Of a stretch of 64,000 bases of DNA, positions 1 to 10,343 are shown one piece after another. The notes beneath the pieces were generated by a model. That model saw only the letters and a program-made list of their open reading frames with translations. It made no database searches and was not told where the DNA came from. Where the stretch lies: assembly GCF_002994745.2 (NCBI RefSeq), contig NC_037091.1, forward strand, positions 57,831,612 through 57,895,611. Reading direction: 5' to 3'. Each line of letters opens with the position of its first letter. Position 1 is the stretch's first letter. The stretch comes from Rosa chinensis. Its lineage: Eukaryota; Streptophyta; Magnoliopsida; Rosales; Rosaceae. A program made the position numbers and the translations under genes.

Positions 1-1047
1 AGACTTTCCACTCATCTAGTGGGAAAAGGATATACAAGAGGATCAATTGATAAAACATTGTTTGTAAAACAAGTGAAAAATGATCTTATCATAGCTCAGG
101 TGTATGTTGATGACATTGTTTTTGGCTCTACATCTAAATATCTTGTCAATGAATTTCAATCTGTCATGGAAAGTGAATTTGAAATGAGCATGTGTGGTGA
201 ACTAACCTTTTTCCTTGGACTGCAAGTAAAGCAACTTGATGCAGGTATTTTTCTCTCTCAAACCAAATATGCTGAAAATCTCATCAAGAAATTTGGCCTC
301 GAATCCAAGAAAGTAGTTAACAATCCCATGAGCACAACTACAAAACTGAGCGAAGATTCAAATGGAAAATCAATCGATTCAACTCTCTATAGGAGCATGA
401 TTGGCAGCTTGCTATATCTCACTGCCAGTCGACCTGATATTTCATACAGTGTGGGAGAGTGTGCTTGATTTCAAGCAAATCCCAAAGAATCACACTTGGA
501 AGCTGTCAAGAGAATCATTCGCTATGTTTCAGGTACAGTTAACTGTGGCATTTTCTATACCTTTGAAACTAACGTGGAAGTTTTAGGGTATTCTGATGCT
601 GACTGGGGAGGAATCTTAAAGGATAGAAAAAGCACTTCTGGAGGCTGTTTCTTCGTTGGGAACAACCTTGTTGCCTGGCACAGCAAGAAACAAAATTGTA
701 TTTCTCTATCTACTGCTGAAGCTGAATATATTGCTGCTGGGAGCTGCTGTACTCAAATGCTTTGGATGAAACAAATGCTCAAGGATTACGACTTCTCTCA
801 AGGTAAGTTATCCATCTTCTGTGATAATACAAGTGCTATCAATATCACAAAAAATCCTGTTCAACACTCTCGAACGAAACACATTGATCTTCATTATCAC
901 TTTATTAGAGATTTGGTTGAGCAGAATATACTTGAGTTAAGTTTTGTGCCCACTGAAAGTCAACTTGCTGATTTGTTCACTAAGCCTCTTGACACTGCTA
1001 GGTTTGAGATGTTAAGAAATGCTTTGGGGATATGTTCTAAGTATTAA
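1..1047 (+). pseudogene. Copia pol fragment: reverse transcriptase end and RNase H
   Basis: Frame 1 encodes the end of a copia reverse transcriptase (YVDD active-site box near base 106, then FLGLQVKQ) and a complete RNase H. The four RNase H acidic residues lie in SDADW, AEAEY, FCDNTSA and QLADLFTKP. One in-frame TGA at 466-468 splits the reading frame just before the RNase H part; both sides stay in the same frame, so this is a point nonsense change and not an indel. The surrounding residues fit a former CGA arginine codon. The frame ends at a TAA at 1045-1047. The N-terminal part of pol is left of the window. Confidence 0.9.
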
Positions 1048-1327
1048 GGCACTCAAATGTTTGTCCACTGTTGAGAGAGAACATTGTGATCTTAGTGTAC
1101 CTTGACCACTGTCATTAGTGACTTGTACATATACTCTGGACATTGTTGTCATGTCTTATTCTGGACAAATATTGTGTACTTATGGTTCGTATCTTAGTCA
1201 GTTAATTCTCATATGCACTTTCACTTATAGCCTATGTGGTGGCATGCTCCTTGTTTACTGTCAAAAGAGATTCAGTGAAATAGGCGAACTAATTAAAATG
1301 CTCAAATGATTCCTTCCCTCTTCTCAA

Positions 1328-1457
1328 AGTAATCAGGTCCTAGTTGTGGTGAACTTTCTAGGATTTGTAAGAAACGAGAATGGATAATTCTATCCCATCT
1401 CTCCTAGTAATCAGGCCTTAGTTGTGGTGAACTTTCTAAGGTTTGCAAGAAACGAGT
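1328..1457. repeat. 78-bp imperfect tandem duplication in copia spacer
   Basis: Two similar blocks start at about 1328 and 1406, both containing AGTAATCAGG followed by TAGTTGTGGTGAACTTTCTA and ending in AAGAAACGAG. They differ by scattered substitutions, so the duplication is not recent. It lies in the long non-coding spacer after RNase H. Confidence 0.75.
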
Positions 1458-2280
1458 TGGTGAGTGATCTGTGCACGAAAAATAAAATAATGCAGACAAC
1501 TACTCGAGACTCTTTCCATGGAGCATCCTTGTTATGTTTAGTACCCTAAGAACATCTGTTCTGGGAGTTGCTGAGAAGAGTCTTGTTACATGAGTTCTAA
1601 GTGTCAACATATAAAAGAGGTCTATGACTCAAATACATTACGTGCTTGGGAACAATGTTTCCTACTCCTTCTAAGGAGATTCCTTGAGCTTAGTTCACAT
1701 GTTTAGTTCTCTTACTTCACTCCTTCTCTCTTTCACTAAACTTGTTTCTAAGCCCCATATACTGGTTCTACTCACTTTTATCACAGGTTTACTCCCTAAG
1801 GTCTGAATATGAGTACCAATTCATTTGTTGATAGAATACATCATGCTTCATGCTCGGAACTATGTTCCTTTCACTACGTGATTTGTGCTCTCTGTGATTA
1901 AACTATGCTATTTTTTCTCTCTTCGATATGACAATTGCTTTCAATATCTTGATACTTGGCAAAGGAAACGATCATGTGATATCATTGCAGATTATGAGAA
2001 TATTTTTGTCTCTTCGTTTTTTTCCTTGTTTGCCAACTGAATGCACTTAAATTCCTTATTGATTAAGCCTAAGTTGAGGGGGAGAAATAAATTGCATGCG
2101 TGTATCTCGGAAAACTAAATTGTCATAATTCCTCTTCCCTTTGAGACGCTATTCCAATCGGTGTGTCCTTTGGTTTTCCCTAAACCTACTACTTAAATAT
2201 ATATAGCCTCTCTTGTCTCCCTCGATTTTACTCTTGGTTGTCTCTGTGTGCAGGTTCTTTCAAAAACTGTTACTATCATC

Positions 2281-2760
2281 ATGGTTCGCACAAAGATCAC
2301 TCCTCGCCTTGGTGGACACCGGCGACTTCCTCCTCCAGAGGAAGGCCGTCAAGCCACTGCGAGCGCTGGCATTCTCCATCCTGGCATGCAACGTGAACGA
2401 AGTCGCACTCCTCCTCCTCCTCCTCGTCGATCTCCATCCCCTGACCCCTCTCGCTACTCCTCTCTTCGGGATGCTATCCTCGTGGCTGATTGGAGAATAG
2501 CCTATCTCACAACTGACATGGATGACATGCACTCTCTCCTCGTTCGCACCAACCATACTCTCAAGGAAGTCCTCAAGGAAATCCGAAACATGCAGCGCCA
2601 CCCTCCAGGGTTTGACGCTCCTGGTCCGTCCATGCATGTCCCGGAGGACGATGATCAAGAGGAAAGCAAAGGTTCCATGGACACCGAGGAGTATCAGGAC
2701 ATAGTGACCAAACTGCTGGAGGAGTTTGATGTTCCTTCCCATTCAAAGGGGGAGAAGTAA
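2281..2760 (+). CDS. Extra ORF of the SIRE-type element, function unknown
   Basis: An open frame of 159 codons plus stop sits between pol and the 3' LTR, starting at the ATG at 2281; an upstream frame-compatible start would add 11 codons. The protein has a basic, proline-rich N-terminal third (PPPPPRRSPSP), a middle resembling a short helix or coiled coil (residues about 60-105) and an acidic C-terminal third. I see no signal peptide or membrane segment, so despite its position it does not look like an envelope protein. The stop codon is embedded in a purine tract (AAAGGGGGAGAAG). SIRE-lineage elements are known for an additional ORF here; whether this one is expressed is unknown. Confidence 0.5.
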   Translation: MVRTKITPRLGGHRRLPPPEEGRQATASAGILHPGMQRERSRTPPPPPRRSPSPDPSRYSSLRDAILVADWRIAYLTTDMDDMHSLLVRTNHTLKEVLKEIRNMQRHPPGFDAPGPSMHVPEDDDQEESKGSMDTEEYQDIVTKLLEEFDVPSHSKGEK

Positions 2761-3035
2761 TTTCCATCTTTCCATCTTCTTCTTTTCTGTTTCTGCATTT
2801 AAATTTTTCATGAACAATAGTTGTTTTGGTTTTGGGTTTGTAAGTGCATAAGCACAGACATTTTTGGGATGCTTTTTGTTATTAAGTAATTTTTTTTTCG
2901 ATAACTTGGATCTGGAAAAGGATGGAAACTGATTCCTTAATCTAAGTAGCCCTCCTTGTTTAGTGATTAGTGTTTATCTGTGAAAACTAACATGCAGGAC
3001 AAAAAGATGAAAAATCATGTGTTGAATGGGAATGC

Positions 3036-3049
3036 CCAAAGGGGGAGAT
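3036..3049 (+). other. Polypurine tract of the SIRE-type element
   Basis: The run AAAGGGGGAGAT lies immediately before the LTR start TGTAAG at 3050, where the plus-strand primer of an LTR retrotransposon is expected. Similar GGGGGAG tracts also occur near 2077, 2748 and 3340. Confidence 0.75.
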
Positions 3050-3860
3050 TGTAAGTATATTGGGCTATTACCATTCAATGCATGATTTCCCATTGTCACA
3101 AGGAAACCGGAGCTTCAAGGAAACAAAGAGGAAGATACGATCAAGCAAAATTGATTCACTGATCTTGAGTTTAATATATATGCATTCCAAATCATGTTGC
3201 ATAATTTAAATTGATTTGGTGCATTTTGCATCAAAGACTTTTTTGCATGCATAACAAATAAACAGGAAACATTGATTTCAGTTTTTGATATCTTTCTATA
3301 TTTAACTTATTTGATGATTAAAGAAAAGATTTGTTTGAGGGGGAGTTTTCCTCCTGTATAAAAGGTTTCGAAACTAATACAAGTTTAGGGTTTTTCGTTT
3401 TTCATGCATAAACATTGTTCACTCTTGAACCATTAGTTTTTGTTAAAACCATTCTCTGAAAACTCTCATTATTTGTTCCGTGTTTCTCATGTGCTGTCTA
3501 TTGCTTTCATAATTCGTTCTCAAAGATCTGTGAGACGTTGAGAACAAGGAAGATCAGTTGGTTGATTAGAGTTGATAGATTGATAATCGAGTAAACGTTA
3601 GATCAGTTGTAAATCAAGTTAGCATTTGTTGCTAAGTGAATGTGTTTGTTATGAACAACACAACTTGTATACTGTAAACTCATTTGATTCATATTGGATA
3701 GATTTTTCGTGTTGGCTACGTTAAAAGCCACGCAGTGAAGTTTCCTCAGTGGAGAGGTTTACACTGCGTTAGCAATTTCTGTATCCTTCTTGATATAGTG
3801 ATGTCTTAGTTAAGTTGTTCTATTGATTATAGCACAATATCATTCTGTTTGGTATTTTCA
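3050..3860 (+). repeat. 3' LTR of the SIRE-type element
   Basis: The LTR begins TGTAAG right after the polypurine tract and most likely ends ...GGTATTTTCA at 3860, where P450 coding sequence starts; an end at 3842 is also possible. It carries a TATA-like box (TATAAAAGG, 3357-3365), so transcription could run from here into the P450 exon. Only one LTR is in the window, so the limits rest on TG...CA ends and on the coding boundary. Confidence 0.75.
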
Positions 3861-5180
3861 TCCTATCAAAAAGCTGCTTCCGAGATCACCAAACGAGCCG
3901 ATTCAGTCCATATCGGTAAAGCACCAGGGTTTCTTAAACCTGAAGCGGTGGTTCGGTACATAGAGAGCATGGAGTCCATAGTTCAGGAGCATTTGAAGGT
4001 TCACTGGGAAGGAAAAAGCACAGTTGAGATTTACAGCCTCGCTCAGCTACTTGTAACGACTCTGTCCGCTCGATTCTTCACTGGACTCCAAAACAATAAC
4101 GACCGTTGTGTTAAGTTTGCCGAGTTGATTAATATCATAGCCTCAGGGCTGCATACGTTCCCAATTAATATTCCAGGAACCGAGTTTTATCGAGCGATGA
4201 AAGCAGCCGAGGCTATGAGGAAGGAGGTACTGTTGTTGATCAAGGAGAAGAAAGCGGCCGTGTCTTCCAGTGGAGCCAAAGTAACCGACACCATGTCTCA
4301 TTTGCTGTTTAACCCGGATCCGACTAGACGGTTCATACCGGAGAATGAAGTTGCAGATAAGGTCATGGGTTTGATGACGGGTGGATTTCACTCCCCTTCC
4401 ATGGCTACAAGTTTTCTCATCAAGTTTCTTGGTGAAAACCCTAAAGTTTGTGAGAAAGTCCGAACAGGTATAATAGGAGCTAATAATCTTGTCTATTACT
4501 AACTTACTTCTTTGTTTAGGAAATAAAATAATAATAGCTAGCATACTGCTTTACCAACTAGTTAAAATTCCAATGTGATCTAATGCAGAACAATTGGAGA
4601 TTGCAAGCTCAAAACAAGATGGTGAGAATCTTAATTGGGAAGATATACAGAAAATGAAATATTCTTGGGCTGTAGCACTTGAAGTGATGAGGCTGGTGCC
4701 ACCTCTTCAAGGAACGTTCAGAGAAGTTGTTACCGACTTCACCTATGAAGATTACACAATTCCAAAAGGATGGAAGGTATCTATACATGTTTGACAAACG
4801 GCTAGTTGTAGGAGAGAATAATAGTGATAAAAACTATGCACATCCCCTAATTACTAGTTAAAAGTTCAGTGAATTAATATCTACTTTATCTTATTGTTTT
4901 CAGGGATATTGGTCCTCCAGCAGCACAAATAAAATTGCAGAGCATTTTCCAGCACCAGAAGAGTTTGATCCGAGCAGCTTTGAGAATGGAAAGGCCGCTC
5001 CAGCTTACTCCAACATCCCATTCGGAAGCGGTCTTCGAATCTGTCCAGGAAAAGAATACGCTCGACGTCAACTTATGTGTTTCCTCCATCACGTCGTTAC
5101 AAGACACAAATGGGAAGTGATAAATACAAAGGCCAAAATTGCAGGCGGTTTGAATCCTGTTCCAAAAGAAGGGTTTCACA

Positions 5181-5432
5181 TGTAGAGACTGGAAACGTAA
5201 TTGCAAAGAAACCAAACTCAAACTGGATGGAAATTTCTTGCTTTATTCAATCAGTTCAGGCTTATAGCCTCAAACACTAACAACTTAAGCTAAAAACATG
5301 AACACGTTTTGGCTACATACAGCCACGTGCAAAACAGAAAACAAATACGAATTCAAACTAAAACTGAATCCTAGAAACTAGGACATTATTCAACTGAATG
5401 ACAAAACCTTAAGAACAAGTCAAAACCCTTCA
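5181..5432 (-). repeat. 3' LTR of nested copia element
   Basis: This 252-bp LTR has TG...CA ends. It matches the LTR at 9458-9714 except for one C/T difference and absence of five bases (CATAA) near 5264. Its outer edge abuts the TSD copy TCACA. Confidence 0.95.
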
Positions 5433-5464
5433 ATTCCCTCCCTTAAGCTAATGCAATAAACAAT

Positions 5465-8400
5465 TTAGCTTATATCAGTGACATCACACATTCCTAACTT
5501 GCTCCTGAGCCTTTGAAAGGTGTCGAACTTCAATGGTTTTGTCATGATATCAGCCAACTGATTTCTACTTCCACAATGGACGAGAGAAATTGAACCTTCT
5601 TTAGTGAGATCTCTGAGGAAATTGTACCTTACATGGATGTGTTTGCTTCGACCATGAAGCACTGGGTTCTTGGAAAGTTTGATGGAGGAGCTGTTGTCAC
5701 AGTTGATTCTGATGCAGCCCTCCTCATGTCCGAGCTCCTTCAAGATCTTCTTTAACCATATCGCCTGACATGCACACATAGTTGCAGCAACAAACTCGGC
5801 TTCGGTTGTTGACAAGGTCACAATCGGCTGCTTTTTAGAACTCCATGAAATAGCTCCAGAGCTTAACAAGAAAACATAACCACTTGTGCTTTTGCTATCC
5901 TCCATGTCCCCAGCATAGTCACTGTCAGTGAATGCCATGAACCTGTCATCTCCACCATTCTTGTAATATATGCCATAATTCACAGTCCCTTTCAAGTATC
6001 TAAGAACTCTCTTTGCCGCCTGTAAATGCAGCTCAGTGGGTTTTGCCATAAATCAGCTTATAAGGCTGGTAACAAACATTAAGTCCGGCCTGGTTGCTGT
6101 CAGGTACATCAAGCTGCCTACAAGCTGCTTGAAGTAGGTCTCATCGATCACAACTCCATCTTTGTCTCTTCCAATTTTGAACCCCGGTACCATAGGACTG
6201 TTAACTTCATTGCTTTCTATCATTCCGAATCTTCTTAGAACCTCCTATGCATATTTCCTCTTATAGATGAAAATACCTTCTTCCTTTTGTAAGACTTCAA
6301 TACCAAGGAAATAACTCATACTTCCCAAGTCAGTCATGTCAAACTCTCTCATCATAAAATTTTTAAACTCAAGCATCAAATCAGCGTCATTACCAGTATA
6401 GATTAAATCATCAACGTACAGACTTACAATGATGATTTTACCTCCACCTCCTTGCTTTGTGAACAAAGTTTGTTCACTCTCACATCTTTGAAATCCTTCA
6501 TTGACAAAATGAGACTCTATACGACTGAACCAAGCTCGAGGAGCTTGTTTCAGACCATACAAAGCTTTGTGCAATTGATACACCATGTGCTCCTTGCCCT
6601 TCTTCTCATAGCCTTTAGGCTGCTCAATAAACACTTTCTCAATCAAATCTCCGTGCAAGAAAGCAGATTTGACATCTAGTTGAGAGATCCTCCAGCCCTT
6701 CTGAGCAGCTAAAGCAATGATGGTCCTTACTGTGTCTAGTCTTGCTACAGGTGCAAAGACTTCTGAGTAATCAATCCCCTCCTTTTGTGAGTAACCCTTT
6801 GCTACTAGGCGCGCTTTGTACTTGATCACTGCTCCTTGCTCATCACGCTTGGTTTTATAGATCCATTTCACCCCAATTTTCTTGGCCCCCTCTGGTAAGT
6901 CCGTGAGGGTCCAAGTCTTGTTCTTTTTGATTGAGTTGATTTCAGAATCCATAGCCTGGCGCCACTTTTCTTCTTGCACTGCATCTTCAAAGAAAGTAGG
7001 GTCTTCACCCGTGACATCTTGCACCATATAAGATTCATCCTCACTCAACCCTTCACCACTCTCATAATCCTCCATCCAGGCAGGCCTTCTTCTCACCCTC
7101 CCTTCATCTACGCCACTTGCTACAGACTCATCTATTCCTTCATTCCCATTTTCTTCTCCTGTTTCTTCTCCCTCACTCACATCATCATCATCACTCCATT
7201 TTAAATCTACTGAAATTTGCTGCTCATATGTGTCACCCCACTCCCACATCTTTTCTTCTTCGAAAACAACATCCTTGCTCACCACTATTCTTTTTGCACT
7301 AGGGTCAAACAACCTGTACCCTTTAGATTCTTCACTCACCCCCAATAGAATACAAGTAAAGCTTTTGTTATCTAACTTACCTTTTCTTGCATCCGGAATG
7401 TGCACATGTGCAATGCTTCCCCAAACCCGGAAGTGATCCACAGAAGGTTTGATTCCACTCCATGCCTCTTGGGGTGTGACATCTTTTACTGCCAAGGTAG
7501 GACATCTATTCAGTACGTAGAAGGTCCACATTACAGCTTCAGGCCAAAATGTTTTTGGGGCTTTCTTGGCGGATAACATTGATCGAACCATGTTCATCAT
7601 AGTTCGATTCTTCCTCTCGGTCACGCCATTTTGTTGTGGCGTATAGGCTGTGGTGAGCTGCCTCTTGATTCCTTGCTCTTTACAGAAGTTGTTGAACTCA
7701 TGAGATGTAAATTCTCCTCCTCTATCTGTCCTTAAGCACTTGATAAACATCTCTGCTTCCTTCTCAATCATCTTCTTGAAGTTTTTGAAGCTGTTTAGTG
7801 CCTCAGATTTTTCACACAAAAGATACACCCATGCCTTACGACTAAAGTCATCAATAAAACATAAGATATACCTCTTGCCACTGTTGGATGTGGGAGAAAT
7901 AGGCCCGCAGATATCTGCATGGATCAACTCAAGAACTTGACTTGCCCTCCAGGTGCTTCGTTTTGGTAGGGCGTTCCTGTGTTGCTTCCCATTTAGGCAA
8001 TCTGTGCAGGTAGTCTTCGAATCTTCAAGCTGGGGTAGTCCATGAACCATCTTCTTAGATTGCAAGGTTCTTAAACCTTTGTAACTTAGATGTCCGTACC
8101 TCTGGTGCCATAAGTGAGTTAAGTCCGAGCTGCTTGTGTGAAGACATTCTTCGAGCTGAGCATTTGAGGCTTGAGTTTCAGCTAACAGGATAAACATGCG
8201 ATTCAAACTCATTTTGCTTTGAGCAATCTGTCCTCGGTGTGGATGATAAATGTTACAGGTGCCATTTTGAATCAAAATCGATAGGCCTCTCTCTTGAAGT
8301 TGCCCGATGCTCAAGAGATTGTTCCTAAGGTCTGGAACAAAATATACTTCTCCAACAATGTAAGTAGCACCATTTAAAACAAGTTTCACACTTCCCTTTC

Positions 8401-8527
8401 CAATAACATGCATTCTAGAATTATTTCCAAGTTTTACTGAATGTTTAAAGTTTACATCCAAACTTGAAAACATACCTCTATCTCCACACATGTGATTAGA
8501 GCACCCAGAGTCCAAGAACCAAGCATC
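5465..8527 (-). pseudogene. Copia pol: protease, integrase, RT, RNase H with in-frame stops
   Basis: The polyprotein runs in one frame from 8527 down to 5465. It starts at the aspartic protease (WFLDSGCSNHM). The integrase zinc finger (H...H in WHQRYGHL, CTDC) and D-D-E core (HADICGP, RTDRGGEF, NGVTERKNR) follow, then RT (DVKSAFLHGD, YVDDLIYTG) and RNase H (TDSDYAGDMEDSKSTSG, AEAEF, NCDNSSS, QLADIMTKP). Stops interrupt it: TAG at 6245-6247 in RT and TGA at 6053-6055 before RNase H. A further TAG at 8528-8530 separates it from gag, which is in the same frame. All are single-codon lesions with frame kept, so the copy cannot make full-length pol by itself. Confidence 0.92.
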
Positions 8528-9418
8528 CTATCTTTTTGCATTATGCATATCCACGTATGCCATTAAGAGCAGGTCATCTTCTTCTTCTAGTTGGGCGTAG
8601 TTTGCCTCCTTGTTCCATTTTGGGCACTCGTATTGAAAGTGACCAAGGTTGTGGCATTTGAAACATTCCACTGTTGCCCTATTGAAAGTCTGCCTTCCTC
8701 TCCCTCGACCTCTTCCTCTGAGAACTGCTCTTCCTCTGCCTCTCATGTTCGCTCGATCTTCCACTTTTAAGACTTGATCGTAGTCTTCTCTGTTCAACCT
8801 CTGGAACTTCTGCTCGTGAACCACTAACGAGCTTTGCAATTCATCAATGGATATGGCGTTAGTGTCTCTTGACTCCTCAATGGACACCACCACATAAGTG
8901 AACCTCTCAGTTAGGGTTCTTAAAATCTTCTCCACTATCTTCGAATCCGGCATGTCTTCACCGTTGCTCCTCATTTTGTTGGAGACAATCATCACCCTAG
9001 CAAAATACTCCGTGATGGTCCATTCTTCATCTCAAGCACTTCAAATTCTCTTCTTAGTGACTGATGAAGGGACTTCTTCACTCTGTCATTCCCTCCGAAT
9101 TTCCTCTTCATGGAGTCCCAAACAACCTTGGCAGTGCGTCGATCCAGGATCTGTTCGAAGGTTGTTCTATCAATGGCTTGATAGAGATAGTGTTTCACCT
9201 TTGGTTCTGGCATCTTTTAGCTGTGTTTGCTGTGCCTCAGTCAGCAAGACTTCTTCTCTTGGCTCCTCGAAGCCATTCTCCACCAAACTCCATAGGCCCT
9301 TTGCTCTGAGCAAATTCTCCATCAGCTCGCTCCAGTGATCATAATGACCGTCGAAGTGAGGAATCCTAGCCAAGCTCTTCTCCTCGCTCATCTCTCTCTC
9401 TAAGCTGCTGCTTATCAC
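8528..9418 (-). pseudogene. Copia gag, frameshifted
   Basis: The capsid/nucleocapsid protein is broken. A first segment (9418-about 9205) has the UBN2-type gag start (IPHFDGHYDHW); it probably begins at the ATG at 9391. The frame changes near 9205-9215, and again near 9010-9025 where a few bases seem lost. The third segment (8995-8531) carries the arginine/glycine-rich stretch and the zinc knuckle CFKCHNLGHFQYEC (C-x2-C-x4-H-x4-C). It ends at TAG 8528-8530, in the same frame as pol, so gag and pol were originally one polyprotein. Confidence 0.88.
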
Positions 9419-9442
9419 ACCTTTTCCTCAGGCCCAATGGGG

Positions 9443-9454
9443 GCTCTGATACCA
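9443..9454 (-). other. Primer-binding site of nested copia element
   Basis: On the minus strand TGGTATCAGAGC lies three bases after the end of the 5' LTR. This is the usual plant copia primer site, complementary to the 3' end of initiator methionine tRNA. It is not a tRNA gene. Confidence 0.9.
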
Positions 9455-9457
9455 GTT

Positions 9458-9714
9458 TGTAGAGACTGGAAACGTAATTGCAAAGAAACCAAACTCAAAC
9501 TGGATGGAAATCTCTTGCTTTATTCAATCAGTTCAGGCTTCATAAATAGCCTCAAACACTAACAACTTAAGCTAAAAACATGAACACGTTTTGGCTACAT
9601 ACAGCCACGTGCAAAACAGAAAACAAATACGAATTCAAACTAAAACTGAATCCTAGAAACTAGGACATTATTCAACTGAATGACAAAACCTTAAGAACAA
9701 GTCAAAACCCTTCA
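9458..9714 (-). repeat. 5' LTR of nested copia element
   Basis: This 257-bp LTR has TG...CA ends, next to TSD TCACA at 9715-9719. It is the intact-length partner of the 252-bp 3' LTR. Confidence 0.95.
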
Positions 9715-9751
9715 TCACATTCGCGTCCAACTTTACAATAAGTTGGCCTGA

Positions 9752-10343
9752 GTAGAAGTACTGCATGCACTGAGCTGATCCTAGATCCAAATAAACATGC
9801 TGCATGGAAGTATGGAACTAAAGAAACTACTTATATAATAGTTCATACCACCACGTCGTATTTTCTGGATCTAATTAAATGTTATATGTGTGGGTTGTAT
9901 TATGAATATATTCGACAATAAAATACCATTTCACATCTACATACTACAGCTAAAGTATTTTGTGGACCACTGCCTTAGGTTGATATGCGTTCTTTTTCTC
10001 TTTGAATACACTCTGAGATTACTTCTCCAAAAAGAAAAAAGAAAAACACAGCTGTGAGGTACTAGGAGAAGTCTACGTTACATATATGCATGTCAAGTGC
10101 ACCCAACTCTTTAGACAAGCACCCTCGCCCAGCACACAGGCCGAGCTCATATTAACATGTCAAGAAGGGTAGCAAATACTAGCCTATACTTAAACGGGAA
10201 GTCAAGTCTCACGTAATTGGAAAAATTCTTCTGTTATTTTGGTCATTACAATTGCTTTGTAAGTGAAATATGTCATGAGTTTGATTCACGGGCAACAAAT
10301 TCTTGTGTTATTTTGGTCATTATAAACCCTACAAATTCATGAC
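9752..10343. other. Intergenic spacer between the two P450 copies
   Basis: No coding frame is recognised. From about 10117 to 10220 it holds a sequence (around CCCTCGCCCAG...ATTAACATGTCAA) that recurs at about 12231-12330 inside an ALIX intron, so a short dispersed repeat is present. A direct repeat of TTCTTSTGTTATTTTGGTCATTA is seen around 10227 and 10300. The rest is AT-rich. Confidence 0.6.

Larger units (their letters stand above)
1..3860 (+). mobile_element. SIRE-type Ty1/copia retrotransposon, right part only
   Basis: The window opens inside pol of a long copia element. In order it shows the end of reverse transcriptase, RNase H, a long non-pol stretch with an extra ORF at 2281-2760, polypurine tracts and a 3' LTR from 3050. 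A long spacer after pol, repeated GGGGGAG purine tracts and a large LTR of about 0.8 kb are typical of the SIRE/Maximus lineage; that assignment is inference. The left LTR, gag, protease and integrase lie outside the window, so the target duplication cannot be checked. The right end sits directly against P450 coding sequence, so the element inserted into, or recombined with, a P450 exon. Confidence 0.85.
5181..9714 (-). mobile_element. Ty1/copia retrotransposon with two LTRs, nested in the P450
   Basis: A structurally complete element of 4534 bp. Near-identical LTRs lie at 5181-5432 and 9458-9714, and the 5-bp target duplication TCACA flanks it at 5176-5180 and 9715-9719. Reading on the minus strand, the primer-binding site (TGGTATCAGAGC, complementary to initiator tRNA-Met) follows the 5' LTR at 9443-9454, and a purine tract precedes the 3' LTR at about 5433-5445. 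Gene order is gag, protease, integrase, RT, RNase H, as in Ty1/copia. The LTRs differ by one substitution and one 5-bp indel, so insertion is recent. Gag and pol are nevertheless broken in several places. Confidence 0.95.
3861..9751 (+). pseudogene. CYP716-like cytochrome P450, 5'-truncated and split by two retrotransposons
   Basis: Exon pieces are about 3861-4467, 4589-4776 and 4904-5180, with the last codons at 9720-9751 (TGA 9749-9751). Joined by GT/AG sites they stay in one frame. Family marks: K-helix ExxR (EVMR) in exon 2, then [11 protein letters not shown]; heme loop FGSGLRICPG in exon 3 with the cysteine ligand. The closest match from memory is CYP716, which oxidises triterpenes such as beta-amyrin at the ER. 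About the first 120 residues are missing and a copia LTR abuts the break. A second copia element sits in the final codons, so exon 3 now stops after FHM instead of running on about ten more residues. In the I-helix the usual G-G-x-D-T reads GGFHSPS, lacking the acid-alcohol pair. Probably non-functional. Confidence 0.85.

Noticed and set aside
9443..9454. tRNA-Met-like sequence
   Set aside because: Only the 12-base primer-binding complement; no cloverleaf around it.
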